Of a DNA stretch of 64,000 nt, positions 12,101 through 27,100 are shown one piece after another. A program made the translations under genes and the position numbers. This DNA is from Tanytarsus gracilentus (lineage: Eukaryota; Arthropoda; Insecta; Diptera; Chironomidae). Numbering within the stretch: the stretch's first letter is position 1; each line of letters starts with the position of its first letter. The notes beneath the pieces were generated by a model, which worked only from the letters and a program-made list of their open reading frames with translations, was not told the origin of the DNA and made no database searches. The stretch spans positions 3,162,001 through 3,226,000 of the forward strand of contig JAXRKN010000037.1 of assembly GCA_038502055.1 (NCBI GenBank). Direction: 5' to 3'.

Positions 12101-15100
12101 TCAATTAATCAATTCCCACTCACATACCCATTCGTATATCTTAATTTACGATGATAAATTCTGCTAATTCACCTGTTAGTTATAAGCTAGAAATTCCTTA
12201 TTATTAAATATATTTTTCAATAAAATTTTCTTCACACATTTATTAACTCTCGGTATATGATGAATTTCTTCTGCGTGTTTTCTAATCAATTATACAAGCT
12301 ATGAACATCTCTCATATGGAATTCTCAGTTATTAATAATTGCTAATAATTTTTTCTCCTCTTCATCAAGCGTCGCCTTCACAAATTCAATTTATAACTAA
12401 CCATTAATTGATGTCGCATTCTTTATTATTATTATTTTGCATATTATATATGCGATATATTTATTATTGCATTTCTTACAGCTGTCTGGTAAGCTGTTTT
12501 GCATACTCTTTTATATATGTCAGCAGAGTTGAGATAGCAGCGATAGCACCTTGATGGATTTTCCTTTATTTAAGTCATGTATGGGGACAGATAAGAGAAA
12601 AAAAAGTATAATATCAAGCTGTGGATACGAAAAAGAGAGAAGTAATATTTTATTCAATGGAATTGTGACGCCTTTCAGTGTCATTTAGAGCTGGCAAATA
12701 TGTCAGCAATGACGTCAAAATATTTTCCATTGTCACTTTGCATGTGCATGTGAAAGGAACTTCTATGGATTCTCGCAATGTCTTTTCATCCACTTATTGT
12801 TATGCCCATCGTCATTGTCTATTATCAGAAGTTCTTTAGCGTTATTGTTGAAGCCTCACACGAAAAATCTGTAGGCTTCGCTTGGCTGATGAATGGCTGT
12901 GCGGAGCTTATTTGTAGGAAATTATTGTAAAGAGAGATATCAACATTTTGATACATTCCATGTTTCAGAGAAAATGCACTTTTATTGAATAATGTGAGCC
13001 TCACTTTTATCGTGCACAACTAATCGCATACACTCGACGACGACGACGACGACGACGAGAAGCGAGGATGGTGGGCGAATAATTCATCAGATTATTATTA
13101 TTATAGAAGATGTTTGTGGTAAAACATGGAGATGGATATTCCGAGAACACTTGACAAGCTGCAGTGAGGCGGTAATTTGCACTTCTTGAATTGAACAAAA
13201 TAACTTTTGCGTAACTGTGAATCCTTGAGGCGAAATAGTGAAATTTTTAACATGATAATTTCAGGCCATTATAATGACCGGTAGACTGGTCATGGACCTC
13301 ATTTCAAAGTAAATCAGATAAAAACATAGGAGAGAGAAAAAAATTACGCCACTAATAAAATCGGGAGAGAGATTTTCATCTTTATTGCCACGGCATTTTT
13401 CCTCTTCTTGTGTGATGTGTGCTAACTTTTTATGGCTCAGTAATACGACCATAATATAAAATCATTAAAGAGTATTTTAATGTACACTAAATCTCATTTT
13501 CATACTGATCACTTACTGCGGCTGCCGACTATCTCATATTGCTCATAAAGTGCATTAAAAAATGAAAGAAATCACATATCGCTTGAGTTGGTATTAAATG
13601 TTCATCTTCAATTGGAATTAAGGATGATTTTTATTGCCTTCCTCTCTCCCCCATTCAGATGAGATATGAGAATATCGGATGATGGGGTCATTTCATATAT
13701 CTCAGCTATGATGATGATGATTAAAATTATCATAAACTCTCTTTTCATTTCTCTTCCTCGAAGTGCATTCGAATTGCCGCAAATCGAAACGAATTTATTG
13801 GATGAGATCTTGTTAAGAGAGAGAAATAAATGTGAATATGTGCAAATAAAATATTGCAAGTTGAGTAATAAAAATTAAATGGGAAAATATTCAGCCAGGA
13901 GAATGCTCATGGCGCAAATTGTTCGTTTTAAAAAATTCATTGTTGTTGTGGTCGTGAGACTGAGGAAAAATACAATCAATAACAGTTAATCAGCTGGAAA
14001 CGATAAATCTTCACGGCAATTACATCCGATGTGAGGTGTTTTATTGACAGAGTTGATTAAAATACAAAAAAAGTTAACGATTTCAATCAGCTTAAAAATT
14101 TAAAATTAATGATCGAATCCTTAAATGTTTACATGACGTAAATTGTCAAATCTTTTTTTATCAACTTTATATTAGAAATTCAGTCGCCAGCTGGAAGATC
14201 CAAAATTAAATGCAAATCTCCTTTCTCCAATAATTTAATGATGTCCATTGAAGAAAATCTCATCATGCGAATTGTCAGCGTGACAAGATAAGGCATGCAA
14301 TATGAGTGAAACAATCATTTGATGTGACGGTCGTCATAAATTAATGGAGCCACATGTTGTTGACTGTGAGCACGTACAAATTTATCTATCGATCAATGAG
14401 TCATCATAAACATAACAAACATTCCCATTGAATGTTGAAAAACCTGGATAACAAGATGTTGATGAGCTTTTGATTAAGACCTTTACATGCGTTTCCTGAG
14501 AAATCGCAACAACGCAATTCGCACACATAAATTTTTATGATGTACGCGAAAAAAAATATAATTCTTTTTATTGGCTTCTTGACGTTATCAACTCGCGAAA
14601 GAGAAGTGAGTGAAGTGAGCGAGAAAGGAAAGGCCATAAAATCCATTAAATAAACATAATAAAAACATATTTTTTTCATATACATTTTAACTGCACCACG
14701 GTTGCTGCTGACCACTCTCACAACCTTCATCATTGTCGTCGTCAATTGTCGAAGATGAAATATATGTATTATTTTTTTATGACTTTTTTGCTAAGGCAGT
14801 AAAAAATCATTAAAATCGCATAATAAAAATGATGATTGATAGGAGGAAAGCGCATCGAAATGCAAAATACAAAAAAAATTATGAGAGAGAGACGAAATGG
14901 CATTAAAATGGCATAAAACCGCCTTGTTGCCTTTATAATCGCATTTAATGACTTCATTTTTCCTCCTGTGCGTACACACCGATGTGAGTCCGCGTGGAAA
15001 GTCGTGTTTTTGTTAATTAAAATTCACTTTGCGTTAAGAGAAGGTTTTTGCGATAAATAGTGCAATTAAAAGTCAATATAAAAATATAAAAGTCAATATC

Positions 15101-18100
15101 CGTTGCACTATTTATGATCAATTTATCGTCAATTTTCTTCTCATATTAACGCCGGATGTCAGCGTCAATTCCTTTAATGCCAATTTCACGACACACACAA
15201 GCATGCTCGCAACTAGATGTCCGTTAATTACCTCGTTGCTGCTGCTGTGCAGATGTTCTCTGGCCACATAATCATCATCATAATAAAAATTTAATACAAA
15301 GTTTCATTTTGATAAGAATTCCTGCCGAGAGTTGCATTCGTTATGCATTTTATGACTTATCGACCCATTAAGTGAATATTTTTTTGTGTCATAAAAAAGG
15401 AACTTTTACACGACAAATCCATTTGCAAATTGTATCTAACACTTTTATAACTGTTGCCCATATTCGGAGGCATAAAGATGAAAAACACAAACTGCAACTC
15501 GTGGCGTGAATTAAATTTCAAAATTTTACACAAGGTTTTTGATCTCTTCCGATAAATTCCACACAACATTATCAAATCGATGATATCAACATGTTGCGCT
15601 CCTGCGAAAGAAAAAGTTTCTTTCATTGTCGCCGCTTCGGACACAATTGCTATGCTATGTTGTCATTGTTGTGGAGTGTAAAAAACTCTGCCTGATATGA
15701 AATCAATATGTGTATGATATAAGAAGTGATTCATGTGTCAACTCATGTGATGCGATATTGAATTTCATAGTGCGCACATTTAATTCCTAGAACTGGCAAA
15801 CAGCAGCTCAAATTATGACACTTTACTGCGTGATCGCAAAAAGGCATCAGCAAAAGTGCAATTGAATGTGTGTACACGAGTAACATCCAATTGAATTTAC
15901 GATATTGTCAGTAGAGTGCTGCTTATAGTTATTTTGTGGCTTGCAACAAATTGCTCAGCGATATTATTACATCTTTCTTCACTCAACGCTGCTGCTGCCG
16001 ATCATTGAGATGTTATCGTCAATTTACTTACTAATAATCTTTCGCAAATTATCCCGTGCGAGTGCCGCTGACTGTGTGCTCATTCAAATCGAGTGAAATA
16101 AACTCTGTGTTTTATTGAATGCACAAAAGATTTCTTTCAACTCGAGAGACAGTTCCGATTAAGTGTGGAATTATACTAATCATCAGAATTGAGCTGATTG
16201 AAAAATATTTCGCTTATTTTAATAATTTAAAGAATGAAAAATTTCCACTACTTGACGATGTCATCACTGAAATCTTTCCGAGAATAAAGCAAAAAAATGC
16301 TTTTAAAGATTCGCAAATTTTTATATCTACGCGATTTCATCTAAAAGCGTCATTAGAGCGATAGAGACAAAGCGATGGCCATTAGCAGACATTTGGGAGA
16401 TGCTGTGATGCGCATCAATGATGATATTGGATGATGGCAGAAAGAAGAGGAAAAATTTGAATTTTTCAAGGTGACAATCAATATAAAAATAGTTTTTTTT
16501 GCGCAGAATTTATGTTTTATTTATGAGTTGTTTAAAATCAACAGAAAAACAAAAACAGCAGCGAAATTAATTTTTCTTTAAATGTCATCTAAACATTTTT
16601 TTACCGCAACATCGTCAGATTTAAAATTTCTTTTTTTAATCAAAAAATAAAATTTGAACTCACCTTATCACAAAATACTTTGATTTGACAATAACCTCGG
16701 TGACACACGCTCGTATCACGTGGATCTTCAAAAGTGTCGATTTGAACATGTAACGGAAGACCCTGAAATTAGATATTTTCAAAATTAGTGAATTATAATT
16801 ACGTCACAAAATATAAAATACATAAAAAATTAATCAATCGATCATTCATAACCATCGTGTGTCACGTGTATATTCGCTTATGTCGCCACCGCAAAGAGAA
16901 GAGAGCGAAAAAAATATTATTAAATTGATTTAAAGTGTCTGATTATTATTTATACATTCATCAAAGCAGCACGAGTTGAGGAGATAAGCTGCGCCATAAA
17001 AAATAGTTCAGTTTTTTTTCGAGCCGCTCAACGCAAACACGAGCGAAATAAAATTGAAAAAGGAGAGTGCGAGAGATTAAAAGGCACCTTAATTGAAAAT
17101 GGCAATGCGCGCGCAAAAAAAATATTCCACCTCTAAGACAAACAACTAAGTGGCTTAATTGGAGCTTGAAAATCATTATTTTTTTCTTCGCTCGAAACAT
17201 CAAATTAGCATAGTGTGATTAAAGAGATTAGATGGCATGCACTATGAAGAAATAATAAATTCAACAGTTTTATTTGATTGAATTATAATTAAATTTTATA
17301 TTTCACTGCATGTGACACAAGTTGGTGATTATTGACTGCGAAAAATTGTCTCACTAATTAGTTTCGACACAAAACTTTACAAGGATAACTTTTATGTCTC
17401 TATCAAATATTTTTTTTATGATTTTAATGAAACTCAAATGTTTAAATTTTATGGCTCTTTTTGAGGTAATTAAAAAATTCCCGCATAAAATTTTAATCAT
17501 AATAAAAACAATACATTGATTCTAAATGGACCATAAAAAAGTGTCTTACAATGTTGCGTGACAATGATTTTTTTTCACGCTCTCAATTCTTATCACGTCT
17601 CAAACAATCAATTTTCTTTCAATCAAACATCGGGCAAAAAACGCCTCAAAGGTCGTAAAAGCATTGACAATTTTTACGATGTGCCGCGACTCTGGAATTC
17701 ATATCAAAAGACTTCAATCAGCGAATAAGAAAGGAAATGTGTTTACTCATTAAAAATCGCTCGATGCCATAAATTTAGTTGCTCATTACGATACCTATAA
17801 TGATCCAAATTAGATGGGGTAAACGTCATAAAAAATACCTCCTTCTAGCGCATCCGCGATTAATGTTCATTATGCAACTCAAATCTTTTCACCGTTCGAG
17901 GGGTTTGCGCGTAGGATTCTCTCTCGATTGTAATGTACAATGCTAATTTTCTCTCACTCACACACAATATAATGATACGCGTAAGAGATTTCACTCGGGC
18001 GATAGAACATTAAAAAGAAATTGTTGTCGGAGTTGAGCGCAAAAAAAAGAGGAGGAAAAGAAAATGAAAGAGAGAACATAACACAGAACATGCATTGGAA

Positions 18101-21100
18101 TGAATGGAAAGAGGCTGCATCTCCCATGTGAATGGTGTTGTACATCTCGTCGTCGAGATCGAGGTAGAGAAAAAAAAGCCTTCCGAAGTAATTTTTTATG
18201 TCGAACACCTGTCTATAGTTACAATCAATAATTTTTCTCTCCGTTCGATATTAACGACTTTTATATTTATTCTTCGTCTCAATAAGAGAGAGAGAGAGAG
18301 TCACTCTGAGAAGAATGAATTAAAATCTCCGCAACACAACATATTAATGCGATCTTAAAGGATTTATCATCAAATGACAGGTAGATGATAAATAAATTGG
18401 TCGCATGGAGAAAAAGAGAGAGAGATCCAAAAACAGCACACAGCACTCAACATGTGATATGTGTCTTTCAATTCTCCGAGAGTCTGAGTGGTGGTGCAAA
18501 AAACAACGACACAGCAGATTGTTTGTCAATAGTCTTATCTCTTACTCCTTTTTCATTCTCAATCTCCACACAACATTTATTTAGTGGCAGACATATTTTA
18601 TACTTTTTATATAAATTGAAATGATTTAGAGAACTTTTCGATGGCATTTTTCAACGTCTTACGGATTGGCACTTGTCGGACTAATTTAAATATTTTTAGA
18701 GATGTGCAAGTTGTAACCTCAATTTCATCTCTCTCAAGTGTGTCGCTCATAAACGCCCACACGCACGTGTTTAAAACTCACATCAAGATTTCTATTTCGT
18801 TCTTTCACTTTTTCATGTTTCCTTATGCTGTCATCCAATTAATCGTCATTCGTCGCGAGAAAGATCAAAACCACTTGATAAAGCCAAACAATTGACTTGA
18901 GCTATTTGATTTTTTTTAATTTGCGGTTAGTGAACCATTTTGCGTGTAAAAATTGTATTAATTTAACCTCTCATTTTTCTTCGTAATGCCAAGCACATTA
19001 TCTTTAAAGTGCGAGAGGCCATAATAACAAGCATAAGAGAGATGCTGAATGAAAATTCACTTAAAACGCAACTATAATGAATTAAATATATAGAATTATG
19101 TATTTTGATATGCAGATGCATGGATCTCATTACAAAGCATGTACATATGTGTGTGTGTACATGCCTCCGTAAGCTCAAATGGCGAGGACAAATTGCTTCT
19201 TTGTTTCACAATTACTCCGCAATCAAAATGCTACCATAGGCGAGTTAAGCAGCCAGAAATGATCTAGAGATCTTATGTTTATTCGCCCGCGAGACATTTC
19301 CACTCTTTTCGATGACCAGCGAGGAATGTTTTGCGCTTGTCACACATGCAAAAGTTATGCCATTCAGTATATGAGCAAGGAAAAGAAGTTTCTTGTGCAA
19401 GCAATAATTATCAACATAAATGGAAGTCTTACAAATAATTTAACTAAATTTGTGCTGCTTGAAAATTATTGTATTTTACATTTCTCGGACAGAGAGAGAC
19501 GTCGAAAGAATTTCTGTCAATTATTTTTTTCTTCTTATTCATTTGCCTCTTTTTTTCGTGCCATTATTGCAAATATGTGCAGTTATTAAATTGCCATATT
19601 CATTATCAATTATTATGATTATTATTATTTAAAAAATGGTTGTTGTTGAAAAATTTATTAATATTGCTCACAGTTGGATATTAAGCGATGAAGTTAGAGG
19701 AAGAAGACACTTCTCTTATATTGATGACAATGGTCAATTGCGTACGATGCATATCTAGAATTTTATAACTGTTGATTGTTAATAGAAATAAATAAATTAT
19801 CTTGATATGGCGAGAAAATGTCAAGGGAAGATAATTTTAAAAAATAATACAAAGTTACCACACCTTGAAGGGGAGAAAAAGAGAATTTCCACGGAATTCA
19901 TGGAAGATGAATTGTTTTTTAATTGATCATCATCATTAATTAATGCGTGTAATTTTGTTGTGAATCACATAAAAAGCAACAATGCGGAGTTCATAAATGG
20001 AAATTGCCACCCATAATAGTAAAGTCAAGTAGCTCACATAATAGCCATATACATTTACAAATGACTTGTTTTTAGTCATTTTGGGAAAGAAAGCAGCTCA
20101 GGCGACATCAACAGTTCGAATTCAATTTCTCTAATGCTTAATAACGTAATTTATGGATCCAGAAAATTAATGACAAGCGTATAATGTACCACTCAATCAT
20201 TCACTTTTTCCATTGTACCCTTTGTGCCTTCTCTCTTTCTCTCTCTCTTTATAAATATATTTTTTGAAACAGCCGAGATAGATGTGAATAATATTTATTT
20301 ATTCACTTTACTCACAATATCCATGATTGCCGACGCTAAAGTGAAAAATTAATGACTTGTTGCTTATTACCATTTATTCAAACAAAGCATGTATTATAAT
20401 GAAAACTGAGTGCCACCGTCAGTGTGATTCTTAGATTAAAAATTCCAGGTGGTAGCTCCTGAAATTCGTTTCGTTGAATTTTTTTCTACTTTAATAAATT
20501 TTCAAAATAACTTTTCTCAATAAATTTCCAAAGCACAATTTTTCCCATGAACCTCAAACGTAAGCGAGACAAAAACTTTGTAGAACACAACATAATGGAA
20601 TGCATGTTAAAAGCAAAGAGAGAAAATGTGATGGCAAAAACATGCATAAAAATTAAATTCTTATCTCCCGAAAAAAAAGAGCGAGGAATGAAATTACAAA
20701 AACATGCATTTTAATGCACAGACATTTCAAGAGAAAAGTCCATTCAGAATTACAAAACGCGATTGCACTTTAAATCGTCAGACGAATCAATTTACCAGCA
20801 TCCCGTGTACTTTTTTTTTCGCTGCCTTCTTTCTCAAACGTGACACAGCGAAAAATCATAAATTATGCCTTCCACCGATACACACCGCACACACACACAC
20901 ACTTCCAGAATTAAATACGAATCATTTCTTACCTTAACACCTTTTTGACTGCTGAAATCCGTACTTAGGCACTGAATGGCAATATTTATCTGTTGAGAGA
21001 GAATAAAATTGTTAAATTATAGTGTTATTAAATGAAATATGTCTGTCGATATGTTCCCTTTTAGAATCTTAAGCTTTTGATTCTGATTTTCTACTTACGT

Positions 21101-24100
21101 TCCACTTCATATCTTGTTTGCATATAAATAATACCAAAAAATTGATCATTATTATCAATCCGCGAATAAAAAAGAAGTTAAGTCCAATTAAATTGAATTT
21201 TCGTTCGTCTCCAGCCAGGTTAATGACTTATCAGCACAACAGCATGACATGATCAGCGCATTTAAATACATACACACAAAAAAAAATTATAAAGAGAGTC
21301 AATGAGCAATTATAAATTTTCATAAGGCACACTCCAAGCTTTTTTGGAACCAGTTTCGATTGCGATAAGATGTAAACACGTTTTCGATAATTTTTGTCGG
21401 AGGAAGTCATTGCCGAATGATGAATCACCACGTGGTGTTGGAATGGCACCAGTTTAAGTGTGAAGTCAAGTGCAAAACAGGAATTCCCACTTGATACGAT
21501 GTGACGAATAAATTTCATCCAAAAAAAATAGTAAAATGAGACGAAGAAGATGCACATCACAATTTATGGCAATAAAAGGCAATTTATAGTGAAATTACAA
21601 GGATTTAAATTAATTATTATGGCGTTTAAAGACTGAAATCATCTTCTTCCTGCGCCGCCGCACAGCGATTTAACGATGGCGCGCAAAGGCTTAAATTTCA
21701 AGTCAGATAACTAGAAAATCTTCTCACGGTGATGTGCAGGATGCAAATCGTTGCTAATTAATTTTTCTCGCTTGATAATAATTTTTTTTTCATTAGTGAA
21801 AATTCACGATAATTTTTGAGAGATTGCATGCTAATTATCATAATAGCGGTGTCTTTCAAGAGAAAACATATTAAAAACTCTAAAATGCAATTAATGGGAA
21901 TATAAAAATGAAAATTAAATTATCGCACATTTTGAGTGCATATGTGCGTGGCTCATTGCAATATATTCATATCATTTTATGTCGCGCAACTTTTGAGCGC
22001 CTAATCGCCAGCTTTAATCTCTTTGATGTGCTCGCTCCTTTCTTTTAACGACTCTTGCCGTATTTCTTGTAATTTTATTGCTCCGCCATCGATGCGGTTT
22101 GTTTTTTTTTCATAAGAGAGAAAGAAAAAATATCAATTATTGCCGATAATAAATATTTAATATATTAAATTGATCACTTAATAAATGAACGATAAGTTTT
22201 GCTGATTCATGAATTGCCGTTTTTGTTGTTGACTTGCTCAGTTGGTGTCTGACGAGGTAATGATGATTATTGAGTGGAGAGACACACGAGATATTGGCGA
22301 TAATTGGGAATTAACGGAGATTAATTTATTTACGGAATCCAATTGAAAAATCTTGACAGTGACTCATGATTTTATTACCCGTATTGCTTTTTTTAGATGA
22401 GATCTTCATCTTGATAAAAAGTATTTACGGTACGCGTGTTTTATGGCTTTATGATGATTAAAATTAATGTGGAAGTGTTTAACAATTTCATATGAATTTA
22501 AAAAAATAATAATTAAATTTTACCCCATCTGACTGCCAAGTGTAAATGAAACACAAATCAAGCCGTGTATTAAAGTGTGCCACAAACCCATTAAATAGCG
22601 GATTAGAGTGTTTGTCATACTCGAAGAAAAAAAAACATGGGAAGTAAAGAGCAAATTCTTGTAAGGAATTAGCAGCAAACACGTAGTAGATTCCGTGTTT
22701 GCAAACAACCAAAACGAATGTGTATGAAATAAAAAAGGTGGAAGAGATTGAAACCCAATGACCGAAATAAATCTCTTTTATACTTCATTCTGAAATATAT
22801 ATCTTAATACTCATATGCATGGCATGCAGATATGAAACGCAAAGTATTGAGAAAGAGAGCCTTTTTATCTCGCAGGCACGAAAAGACATTCTTCATGTGG
22901 AATGCTAAACGCTAGAAAACAAACAACTTAATTAATAATCTGTCGTTTAGTGGCCGACGTTTTTCATGTTCTTCCTACATTGTCGCTTTATAATGTACGT
23001 GTGTGCTGCCTCACTGCCGTTGCGGCACATTTGCAATCGAATACAATTAACAATTGAAGGGTTTCGTTTCGCATAAGAATAGTCAATTAATAAATTATAG
23101 CGGAGTGCAGGCGATGCCAATACGAATCGAAGAAGCAGGAAAATTGAAACTTTTTTCGTGTAAAGTCGCGATATCGAGAAATAAAGAAGAGAGTTTTCAT
23201 TTATTTATTGCCAGTGATATTGCATGATAATCACAGTGAGTTTCTCTCCTCTTTTGCATTTTTTTACTTCATGCACACTGCAGAGTGTATAGATACAAAT
23301 TAATATTGCCTTATGTTCTAGATATCTTCTGTAAGATATCTCACTGCCAGCACTGCTGCCATCTCCAATATGCGAGAGAGTGCGAGCGTGAAAATTGAGT
23401 AAGAGTGTACACAACCAGCACACCAGATAAAATGTCATGTAATTTAGTAACAAACTGTGATGCCAATGAATTATAAATGGCAGTGTGTGAGCATACACGA
23501 GAGAGAGAGAACGAATGTCAATTAGTTCCTGATACACGAGGATGTGAGTAAAAAAATTAAAATTAATTTCTAGATTTTGAAGAAATCCTGAATTTATTAT
23601 CTCCATAAAGCGAGTCGTGATATAAAATTATCTCCACAAAATCAGGCGTAATTTTTCAAAATCTAAATTGACCGTTAAATTTACAAATTAACTCCCTGAC
23701 AGGCGCAGATGTGTGTACGCGACGTAAATGTACAAGATCGCTATCTCACTTTAAAATTACATTTGAAATGTTAAATATGTTCATTATTTTTTTATTTATA
23801 TATTTCGGACTTATCGTGAGGCTTGTAAGACGCGCAGCGAGCTTTAGGAAAAATAATTACATGCTGATTTAAAGCACAGAGCTACATACACCGGTGGCAA
23901 TGTACAACCGCGAGCCACCACCATTGAATTATTATTGAAAAACAACTAAATGAGGCGACGACTGCTTGCTGGCTCATTTAAATGCGAAATAGATTTATTG
24001 AAACTAATTTATGAAGTGTTTCTCTTTCTCAAACTTATCTCTGATTGCATGTCAAGATGAACCTGTGTGTATAAATCTCTACGCATTTATCTCAACATTT

Positions 24101-27100
24101 CTTGCAACATCGCGGTGAGAATTTCCTTACTCTAAAAAAATCTCAATTCAGAATTGATTGGTAAACCATTTTGATAAATAGACCACAGCACTTGAGCAGT
24201 GTAAGTCTCAATATACTTTATCTCTTATTAAGATTGACTTTTATGTCCATCAATTAACAGCTGCCGTTGCTTAGATTTTTGCGCATTAGATCGTTGTCGG
24301 GTCGCATAACAGCAAACTCAAATGTGCCATTCAAGGAAATAAACACACTTCGATTTTTCTAAAGGATTTTGAAATGATTTGATTTATTGCCGTATCTGGA
24401 TGCAAGGGGAAATAAAATTTATACTTATTTAATTATTTTCAAAAATTATTTTAAAATTTATAATTTTATTGAAATTTATCATTCCTTGACCAACTCTCAT
24501 TCATTCATGATATATATTTCCTCCTCACATAGTCTCCCGATTTCAATTCTTCTCTCCTATGGCGGCAATAAATTTTTTACATCATAAATTGCTAATTTAT
24601 CGAATGTGTGTATGAGCACATTTGGCATGCTGCTAAAGCCAAACCGATAATAAATTAACTCGTTGACTAGAGACGACGAAAATGCATCAACATGAATGTA
24701 AAATGCAAGTATGCAAATTTGTCAAATTGTTGAATTAGAACTACGAGGGCGAGTCTACGATCATGTGATCGAATTTATTGATTGCATGTCTGCTTACCTT
24801 AGCTGAACTCTCAAGAGGGTTCCAATACACAGCGATAGCATTATGTGACACTTCTTCTATAAGGCCAACTAATCCGACTGAGTTCTTGGTGTCTGTAAAG
24901 AAATTTCAAAATAGTTTATTAATTTTTTTTTTTGGAAAAACCGGAAAATTATCAAACTTATAAAAACTGGTAGTTGCCAAACCGTAAACGTCTGACACTT
25001 TATTATTAAATGTGCTGCATAACACCTCTCAGTGGCGCTAAACGAAGGCCGATCGACAGGCGACGACAAAATATATAAAAATCGTGTTTACATGCATTTT
25101 TCTCATGAATATTGAAAATGGTTTGATTTTAGTGATTACACAAAAAATATTCAAGTCATCGCGGCAATAATGAGCCGTTAATTATTAATTGAGAAATTCC
25201 AAAAAATGCCAATTGACTCGTATGAAGTCATTGATTATTATCAATTAATTGTTATCTCTTTTCTCTCTCCTTTCAGCTATGTTCACATGTGAAGTTGTTT
25301 GTTATAAGTGCAAGCAACATTAATGGGCTTAAATAGTTTTTTCGTGTATAATTGCACCCAATCGATTTCTCTCTGTTGCTCCTTTCTCGCATGTTCTCCA
25401 ATGATGTTCCATTAATTTGCCAATATATCGAAAGAGGAAAGGGTTTACATGTGAGTATGTGCACATACATTGTGTATATCGACCATTTAACGCAAAAGAA
25501 GTCTTACATCAAGTCATTTTGTGTTTATACACAGAAGAGATGGAGAGAAGTTTTTAAATTTATTATTATTAATGGTAAGTGAATTGATCATGTTGTAAAA
25601 TTTAATTTTAACATCAGATGGAACATGAAAATGATTGCAATTGAGATTCCTTTGTGATACTCACTCACGAATATGGGCAGCAGCATCAACAGAGAGAGGG
25701 ACATAAGGAAAAAATGCAGTCCAGCAGAAGAAAAAATTATTAATAATAAATTATAATGTTTCATTTCACTTCTTTCTCGAGAAGAAGAAAAAAGCGAGAG
25801 ACAACACAACAGTACCATCTCTGATCGCTCTCTGATGATGTCGCTTGATAAAAATCTCGAATGTAAATAATGGCAATTATGATATGAAATCGACAAGAAC
25901 AAAAATGGTTAAAAGAATGTTTTTTTATATTCCATCATTCATGCATGAACAAAACGCGCTGGAGATGGGAGTGAATGTGAACGTCCAGACTCCAGATGGT
26001 TAAGGAATCTCATAAAGGACAGAAATATTAAATTTTTAAAATTTAATTGATGTTTAGCAAAGTTTAAGAATTAATGACAAAATTATTAAAATGTAAATTT
26101 TTAATCTTAAGGAAGAATCTGTCTCCTTGTAAAACTCGCATTAATTGTCTTCTTATGGCCATACGACTCATTTTTATTGGATGTACTTTTTGCAAATAGC
26201 CAATAAGACATTCCAACTCGCTCTATGTACTCGCGACATTTTCACTACGAGTATTTTTTTTCATTGATATGTGGCAGAGAGGAAAAATTATGGTCAATGA
26301 GTCTCTCGAGTGAGAGAGACGTCGATAATTAAAATTGTTGATGTCTCTGCTTGAATGTGCGCGTATGGACACTCTTGGATGCTTAATTTATATATAAAAT
26401 GTAATATCGCAAAATATGGCAGAGAGAAACAGTAGCAAAATATGGCAGAGCTATAAAAATTTATATGTATTATATTAAAACAGAGAACTGCATTGTAAAC
26501 TTATTTGTTAATTGATTGTTGTCAAGTTAATTGACCTTATCTTCCCTTCCTTTTTTTATGCGGTGTTTGCACATAACTCGCTGCTGTATTCAGCCATAAC
26601 TACCTTGCACGTAAGTCGTTCTATATCGATTTTTTTAACTAACTCACTAAGGAACTGTGATTTATTGATTCCGTTAAAGAAAACTGTGTCTTAACACTTT
26701 TGCCTGTCATCAATTTTGAATTATGACTTTCGCAGCATGTCGATGATGATCAAAAGAAAAAGGCATAAAGTTCCATTAACACACAAAAAAATATTGTGCA
26801 GCTCGTAAAAATGCATTTTTTGACGTTTATGAAGCATGTCATAAATAAACAAGCGAAACACTCACCGGCATCTAAGATGCGCTGCTTCACCGAATGCTGT
26901 CGTGCATGCCAGAATTGCCAGGCCTTTATCTCATCCTCCGGGCTTTTCTCCTCACGAAACACTAACATGATAACGCTCTGTAAATGAAAAGTAAAAAAAT
27001 ATTAATGTACGAGATTAAAATGATTGCGAGTTGACATCTTATTAAGTGTTGAGCGTACAAATTGCACATGTGAGCGAGCGTGGAATTTGAAATGTGAGAT

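Larger units (their letters stand above)
10322..16663 (-). other. grh intron 12
   Basis: A 6.3-kb intron with no convincing gene. It holds the long inverted repeat at 11863-12051, a (CGA)8 microsatellite at 13035-13058, a small compound inverted/direct repeat at 15053-15115, and a cluster of CATAAA/TTTATG hexamers at 14335-14917. Several 60-110-codon open frames here overlap one another on both strands and look random. Confidence 0.85.

Noticed and set aside
23205..23606. 133-codon minus-strand open frame in intron 10
   Set aside because: It has no motif and an irregular composition rich in His, Leu, Phe and Ile, as expected from AT-rich non-coding DNA. The frames this length expected by chance in 64 kb are not negligible.
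24778..24963. 61-codon plus-strand open frame
   Set aside because: It is the antisense shadow of grh exon 10, which matches the CP2 domain residue by residue.
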